Assembly (NCBI RefSeq): GCF_009184545.1
Contig: NZ_QJOW01000004.1
Coordinates: forward strand, 1 to 64,000
Length of the DNA: 64,000 bases
Source: Halosegnis rubeus
GTDB lineage: Archaea > Halobacteriota > Halobacteria > Halobacteriales > Haloarculaceae
Direction of reading: 5' to 3'
Below, in pieces: positions 56,806-64,000 of this stretch. The notes under the pieces are model-generated. The model was not told where the DNA came from. It saw nothing but the letters and a program-made list of their open reading frames with translations, and ran no database searches. Position 1 is the stretch's first letter; the number at the start of each line of letters is the position of its first letter. Position numbers and translations under genes: made by a program.

Positions 56806-58515
56806 ATGGACGAGGACCTCCGCGAGCGAGTCGAACGCGAGGCCGAGCGGGCCGCGCTGTTCAACGCGCTCAAACACGGTAGCGACGCACAGGTCGGGGC
56901 CATCATGGGTCCGCTGATGGGTGAGAACCCGGACTTCCGCGAGCACGGCGACCGGATTCCGGGCGTCATCGCGCCGGTCATCGAACGCGTGAACGGGCTG
57001 GACGAGTCGGCAAAGCGCGACCGCCTCGAGGAACTCGACCCTGAGGCGGTCGAAGAACTCGACGCCGAGGAGGAAGAAGACGAACACGACCTTCCGGACC
57101 TCTCGAACACCGACGACGGCGTGAAGATGCGCGCCGCGCCGAACCCGAACGGACCGTGGCACATCGGTCACGCACGGATGCCCGCCGTCATCGGTACCTA
57201 CGCCGAGCGCTACGACGGTGAGTTCATCGTCCGCTTTGACGACACCGACCCGGAGACGAAGCGCCCGGACCTCGATGCCTACGACGCCATCCTCGAGGAT
57301 ATCGAGTATCTCGGTTTCGAGCCGAGCGAGGTGTACCGCGCCAGCGACCGCCTCGATATCTACTACGAGCACGCCCGCGAGCTCATCGACGCCGGCGGTG
57401 CATACACCTGTACCTGCCCGCAGGGTGACTTTTCCGAGCTGAAGAACAGCGGCGAGGCCTGTCCGCACCGCGAGAAAGACGCCGAGACGGTCCACGAGGA
57501 GTTCGACGCGATGGTCGACGGCGAGTACGATTCGGGCGACGTCGTCTTGCGCGTGCGCACCGATATCGACCACAAGAATCCCGCACTGCGCGACTTCGTC
57601 GCCTTCCGGATGATAGATACGCCACACCCGCGTGAGGAAGCAGCCGACTACCGGTGTTGGCCCATGCTCGATTTCCAGTCGGGAATCGACGACCACCTGA
57701 CGGGCGTCACGCACATCATCCGGGGTATCGACCTGCAGGACTCGGCGAAGAAACAGCGATTCGTCTACGACTACTTCGGCTGGGAGTACCCCGAGGTGGT
57801 CCACTGGGGCCACGTCCAGGTGGACGCCTACGACGTGAAACTCTCCACCTCGACGCTGAAAGAGAAGATCGGGGCCGGTGAGTACGACGGCTGGGACGAC
57901 CCCCGGGTGCCGACAATCAAGTCGCTGCGTCGGCGAGGGATTCGCGGGCAGGCCATCGTCGACGCGATGGTGGAACTCGGCACCTCCACCTCCGACGTGG
58001 ACCTCCCGATATCGAACATCTACGCGCACAACCGCGAACTGGTGGACGACGAGACGGACCGCGCCTTCGCCGTCCGCGAGGGCGTCCGCTTCGAGGTCGC
58101 CGGCGGTCCCGGCTCCGCGCACCCGCCAGTCCACCCCGACCACGAGGACAGAGGCGAGCGCGACATCCCGGTCGGGGATTCGGTCATGCTCGAACCCGAC
58201 GACGTGCCCGAAGTCGGGGAACGCGTCTGGCTCAAGGGCTTCGGACCGTTCGGGCGCGAGGGCGACACGCTGGTGTACACCGACGAGTCCATCGATATCG
58301 TGCGCGAGAAGGACGTGCCCGTCGTCCACTGGGTGCCGACCGACGGCTCCGTCTCGGTTCGGATGCGGACGATGGACGGTGACGTGGCCTGCTTCGCGGA
58401 GCCAGGCATCGAATCGTACGACGAAGGCGACCTCCTCCAGTTCGAGCGCATCGGCTTCGTCCGCATCGACGAACAGACCGACCGCGAGACGGTCGTCTAC
58501 TTCACCCACGAGTAA
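56806..58515 (+). CDS. gltX: Glutamyl-tRNA synthetase (archaeal)
   Basis: The 569-residue class I enzyme has PNPNGPWHIGHA (HIGH, near 114-125), FIVRFDDTDPETKRP, and LSTSTLKE as the KMSKS counterpart, followed by the beta-barrel anticodon domain of the archaeal/eukaryotic GluRS-GlnRS group. It charges tRNA-Glu and, with amidotransferase, provides Gln-tRNA. A Glu-rich insert (near 84-98) is a halophilic feature. Confidence 0.95.
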   Translation: MDEDLRERVEREAERAALFNALKHGSDAQVGAIMGPLMGENPDFREHGDRIPGVIAPVIERVNGLDESAKRDRLEELDPEAVEELDAEEEEDEHDLPDLSNTDDGVKMRAAPNPNGPWHIGHARMPAVIGTYAERYDGEFIVRFDDTDPETKRPDLDAYDAILEDIEYLGFEPSEVYRASDRLDIYYEHARELIDAGGAYTCTCPQGDFSELKNSGEACPHREKDAETVHEEFDAMVDGEYDSGDVVLRVRTDIDHKNPALRDFVAFRMIDTPHPREEAADYRCWPMLDFQSGIDDHLTGVTHIIRGIDLQDSAKKQRFVYDYFGWEYPEVVHWGHVQVDAYDVKLSTSTLKEKIGAGEYDGWDDPRVPTIKSLRRRGIRGQAIVDAMVELGTSTSDVDLPISNIYAHNRELVDDETDRAFAVREGVRFEVAGGPGSAHPPVHPDHEDRGERDIPVGDSVMLEPDDVPEVGERVWLKGFGPFGREGDTLVYTDESIDIVREKDVPVVHWVPTDGSVSVRMRTMDGDVACFAEPGIESYDEGDLLQFERIGFVRIDEQTDRETVVYFTHE

Positions 58516-58578
58516 CGCCTCAGTAGTCGATTATTTTACCTCGGGCGTAGTGGCTACCCGTATGCGAGTGAGCCACCC

Positions 58579-59757
58579 GTGACCGACGCGTATCTCGTCG
58601 GCGCAGGACAGTCGGACTACGGCAGCTTCCCGGACGAATCGTACCGGTCGTTGTTCGCGACGGCCTACGAGAGCACCCTCGATTCCGTTCCCGAGGGCAT
58701 CGACCCCGACCGCATCGACGAGGCGTTCGTCGGCACGCTTGGCGTCGGCGGCCGGCAGCTCGGTCTCTCGGGACCGGCAGTCACCGAACACGTCGGTCTC
58801 CATGGCGTCCCGACCACGCGCGTCGAGAACGCGTGTGCCGCCTCGGGGTACGCCGTCCGACAGGCCGTCCAGGCCGTCAAGTCGGGGATGGCAGACGTGG
58901 TGTTGGCCGGCGGCGTTGAAATCATGACCGACGCCTCCGGCGACGCCGTGCGCTACTGGCTCGGGGTCTCCGGCGAAACCGAGTGGGAGCGGCTCTCCGG
59001 GACGACCTTCTCGGGCGTGTACGCGCAGATGGCTTCCGCCCACATGCGCGAGCACGGCACGACGAAAGAACAGCTCTCACACGTCGCCGTCAAGAACCAC
59101 GCCAACGGCGCGAAGAACCCACACGCACAGCTCGGCTTCGAGTGCACGCTGGAGGACGCGATGAACGCCCCGACCGTCGCGGACCCGCTCACGCTCTATC
59201 ACTGCTGTCCGACGACCGACGGCGCGGCGACGGCGCTCATCGTCAGCGAGGACGTGGTCGACGAGTTCACCGGCGACCCGATCCGCGTCGCCGGCGTCGG
59301 TGCCTCCTCCGACCGCGTCGGCCTGTTCCAGCGCGACACCTACTCCGGGGTGCCGGCCTCGAAGCGGGCCGCGGACGAGGCCTACGAGATGGCCGACCGC
59401 TCCGTAGACGACCTCGATTTCGCCGAGGTGCACGACTGCTTCGCCATCGCTGAGCTGATGGCCTACGAGGACATCGGGCTCTGTGAGCGCGGCGAGGCCG
59501 GCGAGTACATCGAGTCGGGCGCAACCAAGATGGACGGTGAGATGCCGGTCAACACCTCGGGTGGACTCAAGTCGAAGGGCCACCCCATCGGCGCGACCGG
59601 TGCCGGACAGGTGGTCGAGGCGTACAAACAGCTCTCCGGGCAGGCGGGCGACCGCCAACTCGACGACCCCGCGGTCGGACTCACCCACAACGTCGGCGGT
59701 TCGGGCGGTGCGGCCGTCGTCCACGTCTTCGAGCGGGAACAGGAGGTGGAACAATGA
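58579..59757 (+). CDS. Thiolase-family acyltransferase
   Basis: The 392-residue protein starts at GTG 58579. It has the nucleophile in VENACAASGYAV (Cys near 88), VHDCFAIAEL near 281, and LKSKGHPIGATGAGQV near 330, with THNVGGSG at the end in place of the CGGG motif. A TATTTTACC box lies about 40 bp upstream. Its stop overlaps the next gene by 4 bp. In archaea, thiolase-DUF35-HMG-CoA synthase complexes channel acetoacetyl-CoA into mevalonate. Confidence 0.9.
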   Translation: MTDAYLVGAGQSDYGSFPDESYRSLFATAYESTLDSVPEGIDPDRIDEAFVGTLGVGGRQLGLSGPAVTEHVGLHGVPTTRVENACAASGYAVRQAVQAVKSGMADVVLAGGVEIMTDASGDAVRYWLGVSGETEWERLSGTTFSGVYAQMASAHMREHGTTKEQLSHVAVKNHANGAKNPHAQLGFECTLEDAMNAPTVADPLTLYHCCPTTDGAATALIVSEDVVDEFTGDPIRVAGVGASSDRVGLFQRDTYSGVPASKRAADEAYEMADRSVDDLDFAEVHDCFAIAELMAYEDIGLCERGEAGEYIESGATKMDGEMPVNTSGGLKSKGHPIGATGAGQVVEAYKQLSGQAGDRQLDDPAVGLTHNVGGSGGAAVVHVFEREQEVEQ

Positions 59758-61151
59758 GCTACGGTCTCACCGCCGTCGGCGCGTACGCGCCCGCCTACCG
59801 CATTGCAGCCGAGGAGTTCGAGGACGCATGGGACTCCTTCCACGCGCCCGGCGTCGAGACGACCGCCGTCCCCGACGCCGACGAGGACGCGCTGACGATG
59901 GGCTGGGAGGCCGCGACCCGCGCGCTCGACGCCGGTGGCTCCGACTCCGAATCGGTCGACTGGCTCGCGTTCGCGAGCACGACCCCACCGCTCGAAGAGG
60001 AGGATTTGACCGCACGCCTCGGCTCTCTGCTCGGCGTGTCGACTGACGCCACGCGGCGTGTCTTCACCGGCAGCACGCGTGCCGGCACGCAGGCGCTCGA
60101 TTCGGCGCTCACCGCCCAACCGGACTGCGGACTCGTCGTCGTATCCGACTGTCCACAGGGCGAACCGCACGACGCCCGCGAGCACGCCGCCGGTGCCGGC
60201 GCCGCTGCGTTCCTCGTCGGCCCGGACGCGCCCGTCGTGGTCGCCGATTCGGCGACTCACACCGAGGCGTACCCCGGGACGCGGTTCCGCGAGCGCGGCA
60301 GCGACGCCGTCGATAGCATCGACGCCGGCACGTACGACCGGAACGCCTTCGCGCGTCCGCTCGATGCGGCCGTTGACGGCGTCGAGACCGGCGACCTCGA
60401 CGCGGCGGCCGTCCAGATGCCAGACGGCAAACAGCCCTACCGCGCGGCCGGCGCGATGGGCGTCGACACCGAAACGATTCACGCCGCGGAGACGGTCTCC
60501 ACGCTCGGTGATACGGGCGCGGCCTCAGTCCCACTCGGCGTGGCGACGGCCTTCGACGAGGGAGCGGCGCGCGTCCTCGCGGCCTCGTGGGGGTCGGGTG
60601 CAGGAGCCGACGCGCTCGTCTTCGAGCGCGACGGCGACCTCCCGACCGCCATCTCGCTCGACGCGGGCGAGTCGGTCAGCTACGCCGCCTACCTCCGACT
60701 GCGCGGCGAGATTACGGCAGAAGAGCCGGACGGCGGCGGCGCGTACGTCTCCGTGCCGACGTGGCACCGCTCGCTCCCGCAGCGACACCGCCTCGTCGCC
60801 GGCCGGTGTCCCGACTGTGGAACTTACACCTTCCCACCGGAAGGTGCCTGTCGCGGCTGTGGTACGCTCGTCGAGTTCGAGGCGGTCGCGCTGGCCGGGA
60901 CGGGAACCGTTGAGGCGAAGACCGAAATCGGCTCCGGCGGTGCACCGCCGGAGTTCGAGGCGCTCCAATCCAAGTCCGGAGCCTTCGGCGTCGCCATCGT
61001 CGCGTTCGACACGCCCGACGACGAGACGGCGAGCAGCCCGGCGATGGTCGTCGGCGACGCGGCCGTGGGCGACGAGGTCGAAACCGTTCAGCGAAAAATC
61101 TACGCGCAGGAGGGCGTCACCCGCTACGGGTTCAAGATCCAGACGACGTAG
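59754..61151 (+). CDS. HMG-CoA synthase-like protein fused to DUF35 zinc/OB domain, catalytic Cys not found
   Basis: The 465-residue protein has a thiolase-fold, HMG-CoA-synthase-like half (1-300; LTAVGAYAPAYRIA, DWLAFASTTPPLE) and a C-terminal DUF35 half (about 330-465) with a zinc ribbon RCPDCGTYTFP plus ACRGCGT and an OB-fold. Where HMG-CoA synthases have the acylated Cys (ACxxGT-like), this reads FTGSTRAGTQAL: Ser/Thr only. The remaining cysteines are elsewhere (PDCGLVVVSDC). It overlaps the thiolase gene by 4 bp. Probably part of a thiolase/DUF35 assembly, but not a conventional synthase; the real one may be elsewhere. Confidence 0.8.
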   Translation: MSYGLTAVGAYAPAYRIAAEEFEDAWDSFHAPGVETTAVPDADEDALTMGWEAATRALDAGGSDSESVDWLAFASTTPPLEEEDLTARLGSLLGVSTDATRRVFTGSTRAGTQALDSALTAQPDCGLVVVSDCPQGEPHDAREHAAGAGAAAFLVGPDAPVVVADSATHTEAYPGTRFRERGSDAVDSIDAGTYDRNAFARPLDAAVDGVETGDLDAAAVQMPDGKQPYRAAGAMGVDTETIHAAETVSTLGDTGAASVPLGVATAFDEGAARVLAASWGSGAGADALVFERDGDLPTAISLDAGESVSYAAYLRLRGEITAEEPDGGGAYVSVPTWHRSLPQRHRLVAGRCPDCGTYTFPPEGACRGCGTLVEFEAVALAGTGTVEAKTEIGSGGAPPEFEALQSKSGAFGVAIVAFDTPDDETASSPAMVVGDAAVGDEVETVQRKIYAQEGVTRYGFKIQTT

Positions 61152-61189
61152 GCGGAACGACTTTTCACCCCTCGCCGTGACGGGCCGGT

Positions 61190-62047
61190 ATGCACGTCGC
61201 TGTACTCGGTGCCGGAACGATGGGCCGTGACATCGCACACGTCTGTGCCGTCGCCGGCCACGAGGTAACACTGCGAGATGTGGACGAGTCCGTGCTCGGA
61301 GAGGCACGCGACCACGTCGCGAGCAACCTTGACGGGAGTGTCGAGCGCGAGAAGCTCACGAAGGTCGAACGTGACGCTGCGCTCGACCGGCTCACGACAA
61401 CGACCGACCTCGATGCGCTCGCCGGCGCGGAGTTGGCCGTCGAGGCCGTCCCCGAGGACATCGACCTGAAACACGCCGTCCTCTCTGAGGTCGACCCGGT
61501 GCTCGACGACGACGCGCTCGTCGGGACGAACACCTCTTCGCTGTCCGTGACGAGCGTGATGGACTGTCTCGACGACCCGAGTCGCGGAGTCGGACTCCAC
61601 TTTTTCAATCCCGCGTACATCATGGGGCTGGTCGAGGTCGTCCTCGGTGAGCGGACGAGCGAGGGGGCCCGTGAGCAGGCGGAGTCGTTCGTCGCCGACG
61701 TCGGCAAGGAGGCCGTCACCGTCACCGACACGCCGGGGTTCGCCTCCTCGCGGCTGGGCGTCGCGCTCGGCTGTGAGGCGATGCGGATGGTCGAATCCGG
61801 CGTCGCGGACCCCGCCGACATCGACGCCGCGATGGAGTTGGGGTACCGGCATCCGATGGGACCGCTCGAACTCACTGACGTGGTCGGTCTCGACGTTCGG
61901 CTCGACATTTTGGAGTATCTCCGCGAGGAGTTGGGCGAACGGTTCAAGCCGCCGCAGGTGCTCAAACGGAAGGTCCGTGCCGGAAAGCTCGGGAAGAAAC
62001 GCGGGGAAGGGTTCTACGTCTGGGAGGACGGCGAACCGGTTAAGTAG
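61190..62047 (+). CDS. hbd: 3-hydroxyacyl-CoA dehydrogenase
   Basis: The 285-residue NAD-dependent enzyme begins with the Rossmann motif VAVLGAGTMGRDIAH and has the catalytic His in GLHFFNPAYIMGLVE (near 136-150) and the C-domain motif YRHPMGPLELTDVVGLD. It oxidises 3-hydroxyacyl-CoAs. With the thiolase upstream it suggests beta-oxidation or acetoacetyl-CoA metabolism. Confidence 0.94.
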   Translation: MHVAVLGAGTMGRDIAHVCAVAGHEVTLRDVDESVLGEARDHVASNLDGSVEREKLTKVERDAALDRLTTTTDLDALAGAELAVEAVPEDIDLKHAVLSEVDPVLDDDALVGTNTSSLSVTSVMDCLDDPSRGVGLHFFNPAYIMGLVEVVLGERTSEGAREQAESFVADVGKEAVTVTDTPGFASSRLGVALGCEAMRMVESGVADPADIDAAMELGYRHPMGPLELTDVVGLDVRLDILEYLREELGERFKPPQVLKRKVRAGKLGKKRGEGFYVWEDGEPVK

Positions 62048-62593
62048 ATGAGCGACTCGGATTCCGACCACGCCGACATCATCGACGAGCTGGAAGAGCT
62101 TCACGACAGAGTCGACGCGGAGACCCGCGAACACGTCGACGAGCTGATGGAGCAAGTGACGGAACTCCAGTCTCGCGGTCGAGGGAACGTCATCGTGGGC
62201 TTCGACCGGACCGACCTCTCCGAGGCGGCCATCGGTTCGCTCGTGTTCGGAATTCCGATGTTCGTGGAGGGGGGAACCAACGAGGTCGGGGGCTATCTCG
62301 CAACCAGACCGCTTCAGCTCCTTGCGACGATTGCCGTCGCCGTCGCCATCGTCTACGGTATCGTCTACGTCGCCGACTTTCAGGACGTGCGAGTCCACCG
62401 GCCCTTCCTCGGCATCGTGCCGCGACGGATGGTCGGTATCTGTGGCGTGACATTCCTCGTCGCGCCGCTGGGGCTGACGGGATGGGGGCGAATCGAGTGG
62501 GAGACACCGCTGCTCGCGGTCGCGACGACGACCGTCGCGTTCGTCCCGATGTCCATCGGCGCGACACTGGGTGACATCCTGCCCGGCTCATAA
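62048..62593 (+). CDS. Membrane protein, DUF2391-like
   Basis: The 181-residue protein has an acidic N-terminal helix (ELEELHDRVDAETREHVDEL), then about four transmembrane segments (near 62-80, 88-110, 125-143, 150-172). It resembles DUF2391 membrane proteins, function unknown. It starts directly after the dehydrogenase stop codon with no gap. Confidence 0.7.
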   Translation: MSDSDSDHADIIDELEELHDRVDAETREHVDELMEQVTELQSRGRGNVIVGFDRTDLSEAAIGSLVFGIPMFVEGGTNEVGGYLATRPLQLLATIAVAVAIVYGIVYVADFQDVRVHRPFLGIVPRRMVGICGVTFLVAPLGLTGWGRIEWETPLLAVATTTVAFVPMSIGATLGDILPGS

Positions 62594-62641
62594 TCGGCCC
62601 TTTTGACAAAGGTTAAACCGCGCGCACACCGACGCGTGAGT

Positions 62642-62821
62642 ATGAGCGAAACCGAGCAGAAGCGCGCACGCAAGTGCGTCTCCTGTGGAATCAACATCTC
62701 CGGCACAGCGGCCGCCCGGTTCGACTGCCCGGACTGCGGCTGTGAGATTTTCCGCTGTGCGACGTGTCGCAAACAGAGCAACCTGTACGAGTGCCCGGAC
62801 TGCGGGTTCACGGGGCCGTAA
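62642..62821 (+). CDS. Small zinc-ribbon protein (two CxxC pairs per ribbon)
   Basis: Fifty-nine residues with four CxxC units: [34 protein letters not shown]. This matches the haloarchaeal HVO_2753-type zinc-finger microprotein with two metal sites. Only 2 bp separate its stop from the EF-1beta ATG, so a translation-linked role is plausible. Confidence 0.85.
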   Translation: MSETEQKRARKCVSCGINISGTAAARFDCPDCGCEIFRCATCRKQSNLYECPDCGFTGP

Positions 62822-62823
62822 CG

Positions 62824-63090
62824 ATGGGACAGGTCGCTGTCAAGATGAAGGTCATGCCGCAAAACCCCGACGTTGACCTCGATGCGCTCCAGGACCGACT
62901 CGAGCAGTCGCTCCCGGAGGGTGCAAAGATCAACGGCTTCCAGCGCGAAGACGTCGCCTTTGGTCTCGTCGCGCTCTTGCCGACCGTCATCGTTCCCGAC
63001 GACGCCGGCGGCAGCGGTGCCGTCGAGGAGGCGTTCTCGACCGTCGAGGGCGTCGAGTCGCTCGAAGTCGAGTCGCAGGGTCGACTGTAG
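62824..63090 (+). CDS. ef1b: Elongation factor 1-beta (aEF-1beta)
   Basis: The 88-residue protein matches the exchange domain: [19 protein letters not shown] and [20 protein letters not shown]. It recycles EF-1alpha by nucleotide exchange. Its small size is normal for archaea. The 100 bp downstream hold the rpl21e promoter with TATA-like TTTTATAAC near 63153. Confidence 0.95.
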   Translation: MGQVAVKMKVMPQNPDVDLDALQDRLEQSLPEGAKINGFQREDVAFGLVALLPTVIVPDDAGGSGAVEEAFSTVEGVESLEVESQGRL

Positions 63091-63190
63091 GTTCGTTCGC
63101 TGCGGTTTTCGGTCACTTCGCCCGTGAGCGGCGCGGCCGGGCCGGAACGCACGTTTTATAACGCTGACCGAGTTACCGTGGGGTACGACA

Positions 63191-63481
63191 ATGCCAAGTT
63201 CCAACGGACCCCTCCACGGTACGCGGAACAAACTCAAGAACAAGCCTCGAGACCGCGGCACCTCCCCGCCACAGCGCTCGGTCGAGGAGTACGAGACCGG
63301 CGAGAAGGTCCATCTCAAGATCGACCCGTCGGTCCACAAGGGCCGCTTCCACCCGCGCTTCGACGGTCAGACCGGCGAAATCGAGGGGTCGCAGGGCCGC
63401 GCGTACAAGGTGCTCATCACCGACGGCGGCAAGGAGAAGACGCTCATCTCGAACCCGGCACATCTCCGCCGGCAGGAGTAA
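63191..63481 (+). CDS. rpl21e: Ribosomal protein L21e
   Basis: A 96-residue protein beginning [20 protein letters not shown], with [20 protein letters not shown] in the middle, landmark of archaeal L21e. It is followed after 4 bp by rpoF. This order L21e-RpoF-DUF655 is conserved in Euryarchaeota. Confidence 0.97.
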   Translation: MPSSNGPLHGTRNKLKNKPRDRGTSPPQRSVEEYETGEKVHLKIDPSVHKGRFHPRFDGQTGEIEGSQGRAYKVLITDGGKEKTLISNPAHLRRQE

Positions 63482-63485
63482 CCCG

Positions 63486-63842
63486 ATGACCATCTTCAAG
63501 GAGATCGTCGACGAGGAGTATCTCACCACCAGCGAGGTGAAGGAGGAACTCGAAGTCATCGAGGAGGAGCGGTCCGGCGAGGACAGTCCCGAGATGCCCT
63601 ACGAGCTGGCGCGTGCAATCGAACACGCCAACCGGTTCGGTGATCTCTCGGCGGAGGATTCGCGTGCGCTCGTCGCAGACCTACTGGAGTTGGAGAAGGT
63701 GTCTGAAGCGACCGCCTACAAAATCGCCGACCTCCTTCCCGAGGACCGTGCGGAACTGCGGTCCATCTACGCACAGGAGCGCTACTCGCTGTCCGGCGAC
63801 GAACTCGACGACGTGCTCAACGTCGTCTCGCAGTACGCCTGA
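63486..63842 (+). CDS. rpoF: RNA polymerase subunit F (Rpb4-like)
   Basis: The 118-residue helical subunit (TIFKEIVDEEYLTTSEVKEE at the N-terminus, AYKIADLLPEDRAELRSIY near the C-terminus) forms the stalk with subunit E. It contributes to initiation and RNA binding. Confidence 0.94.
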   Translation: MTIFKEIVDEEYLTTSEVKEELEVIEEERSGEDSPEMPYELARAIEHANRFGDLSAEDSRALVADLLELEKVSEATAYKIADLLPEDRAELRSIYAQERYSLSGDELDDVLNVVSQYA

Positions 63843-63852
63843 GGCCGGCGGA

Positions 63853-63860
63853 TTTTAAAT
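63853..63860 (+). promoter_or_regulatory. TATA-like element of the DUF655 gene
   Basis: TTTTAAAT lies about 25-30 bp before the ATG at 63884, suggesting a promoter separate from rpoF. Confidence 0.5.
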
Positions 63861-63883
63861 ACACTGTTGCCATACAAATCACT

Positions 63884-64000
63884 ATGAGTAACGCCGACAG
63901 CAAACCGTCCGGCGACCGCATCGACGTGATTACGCTGGACGTGCTTCCGAACGGTCTCCCTTCGGACAATCGCCCGCGATCACAGGCGACGCCGATCGCG
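63884..64000 (+). CDS. DUF655 protein, partial (window ends)
   Basis: Thirty-nine codons to the window edge. The frame SGDRIDVITLDVLPNGLPSD matches the start of the archaeal DUF655 family, RNA-binding proteins usually placed after rpoF and before the rRNA dimethylase gene. The rest lies outside. Confidence 0.7.
   Translation, partial: MSNADSKPSGDRIDVITLDVLPNGLPSDNRPRSQATPIA

Noticed and set aside
55798-58509. Antisense open frame of about 900 codons across idsA and gltX
   Set aside because: It mirrors two certain genes on the other strand; long antisense frames are common at very high GC. No motif.

Overview
The window reads as chromosomal DNA of a haloarchaeon (class Halobacteria). The evidence is very high GC with strong GC3 bias, an acidic proteome, archaeal-type information genes (S13, S4, S11, RpoD, RpoN, RpoK, RpoF, L18e, L21e, aEF-1beta, CDC48, MBF1), the archaeal isoprenoid kinases, many GTG starts and apparently leaderless promoters. 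I cannot fix the genus from sequence alone.

Layout. 1-2.4 kb holds a 5'-truncated histidine kinase remnant facing an intact membrane histidine kinase. 2.4-10.5 kb is a DNA-repair neighbourhood: a photolyase/cryptochrome, a helicase plus RNase H-like nuclease pair resembling bacterial MrfA/MrfB, and a Y-family polymerase with a C-terminal PCNA-binding motif. It is interrupted by a small hypothetical gene and a broken response-regulator fragment. 10.5-18.9 kb is housekeeping: HerA-like ATPase, triosephosphate isomerase, a metallo-beta-lactamase fold protein, MBF1, CDC48, archaeal shikimate kinase and chorismate mutase.

18.9-22.3 kb is a lower-GC accessory patch. It has a ribbon-helix-helix/PIN toxin-antitoxin cassette lying between the true 3' end of the chorismate mutase gene and a second, diverged copy of that 3' end. 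A second PIN toxin with a tiny antitoxin ORF, a Tat-type lipoprotein, a histidine-kinase remnant and a transposon-end hairpin follow. 22.4-38.2 kb returns to core genes: BCCT transporter, predicted exosome-associated protein, pyrBI, an altered MinD-like protein, FKBP, CYTH protein, S-adenosylmethionine synthetase, cysteine synthase, acyl-CoA metabolism genes and thioredoxin.

38.2-44.7 kb contains tyrosyl-tRNA synthetase, an IS5-like insertion sequence (39344-40278, 17-bp inverted repeats, 6-bp direct repeat) that has landed inside an older IS200/IS605-type remnant, a histidine kinase with a probable 1-nt frameshift in a G6 run, an alpha/beta hydrolase and Mrp. 44.9-51.0 kb is the conserved ribosomal/RNA polymerase operon: tRNA-Ser, S13, S4, S11, RpoD, tRNA-Leu, L18e, L13, S9, RpoN, RpoK, enolase, S2. 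It continues into the isoprenoid block (mevalonate kinase, isopentenyl phosphate kinase, RNase J, geranylgeranyl diphosphate synthase type) and glutamyl-tRNA synthetase.

58.5-62.6 kb holds a thiolase, an HMG-CoA-synthase-like protein fused to a DUF35 zinc/OB domain but without a recognisable catalytic cysteine, and 3-hydroxyacyl-CoA dehydrogenase. The window ends with a small zinc-ribbon protein, aEF-1beta, L21e, RpoF and the start of a DUF655 gene. I see no CRISPR array, rRNA operon, prophage or complete new defence system. The most unusual signals are the chorismate-mutase tail duplication around the toxin-antitoxin cassette, the MrfAB-like pair, the Cys-less synthase/DUF35 fusion, and the cluster of decayed two-component genes.
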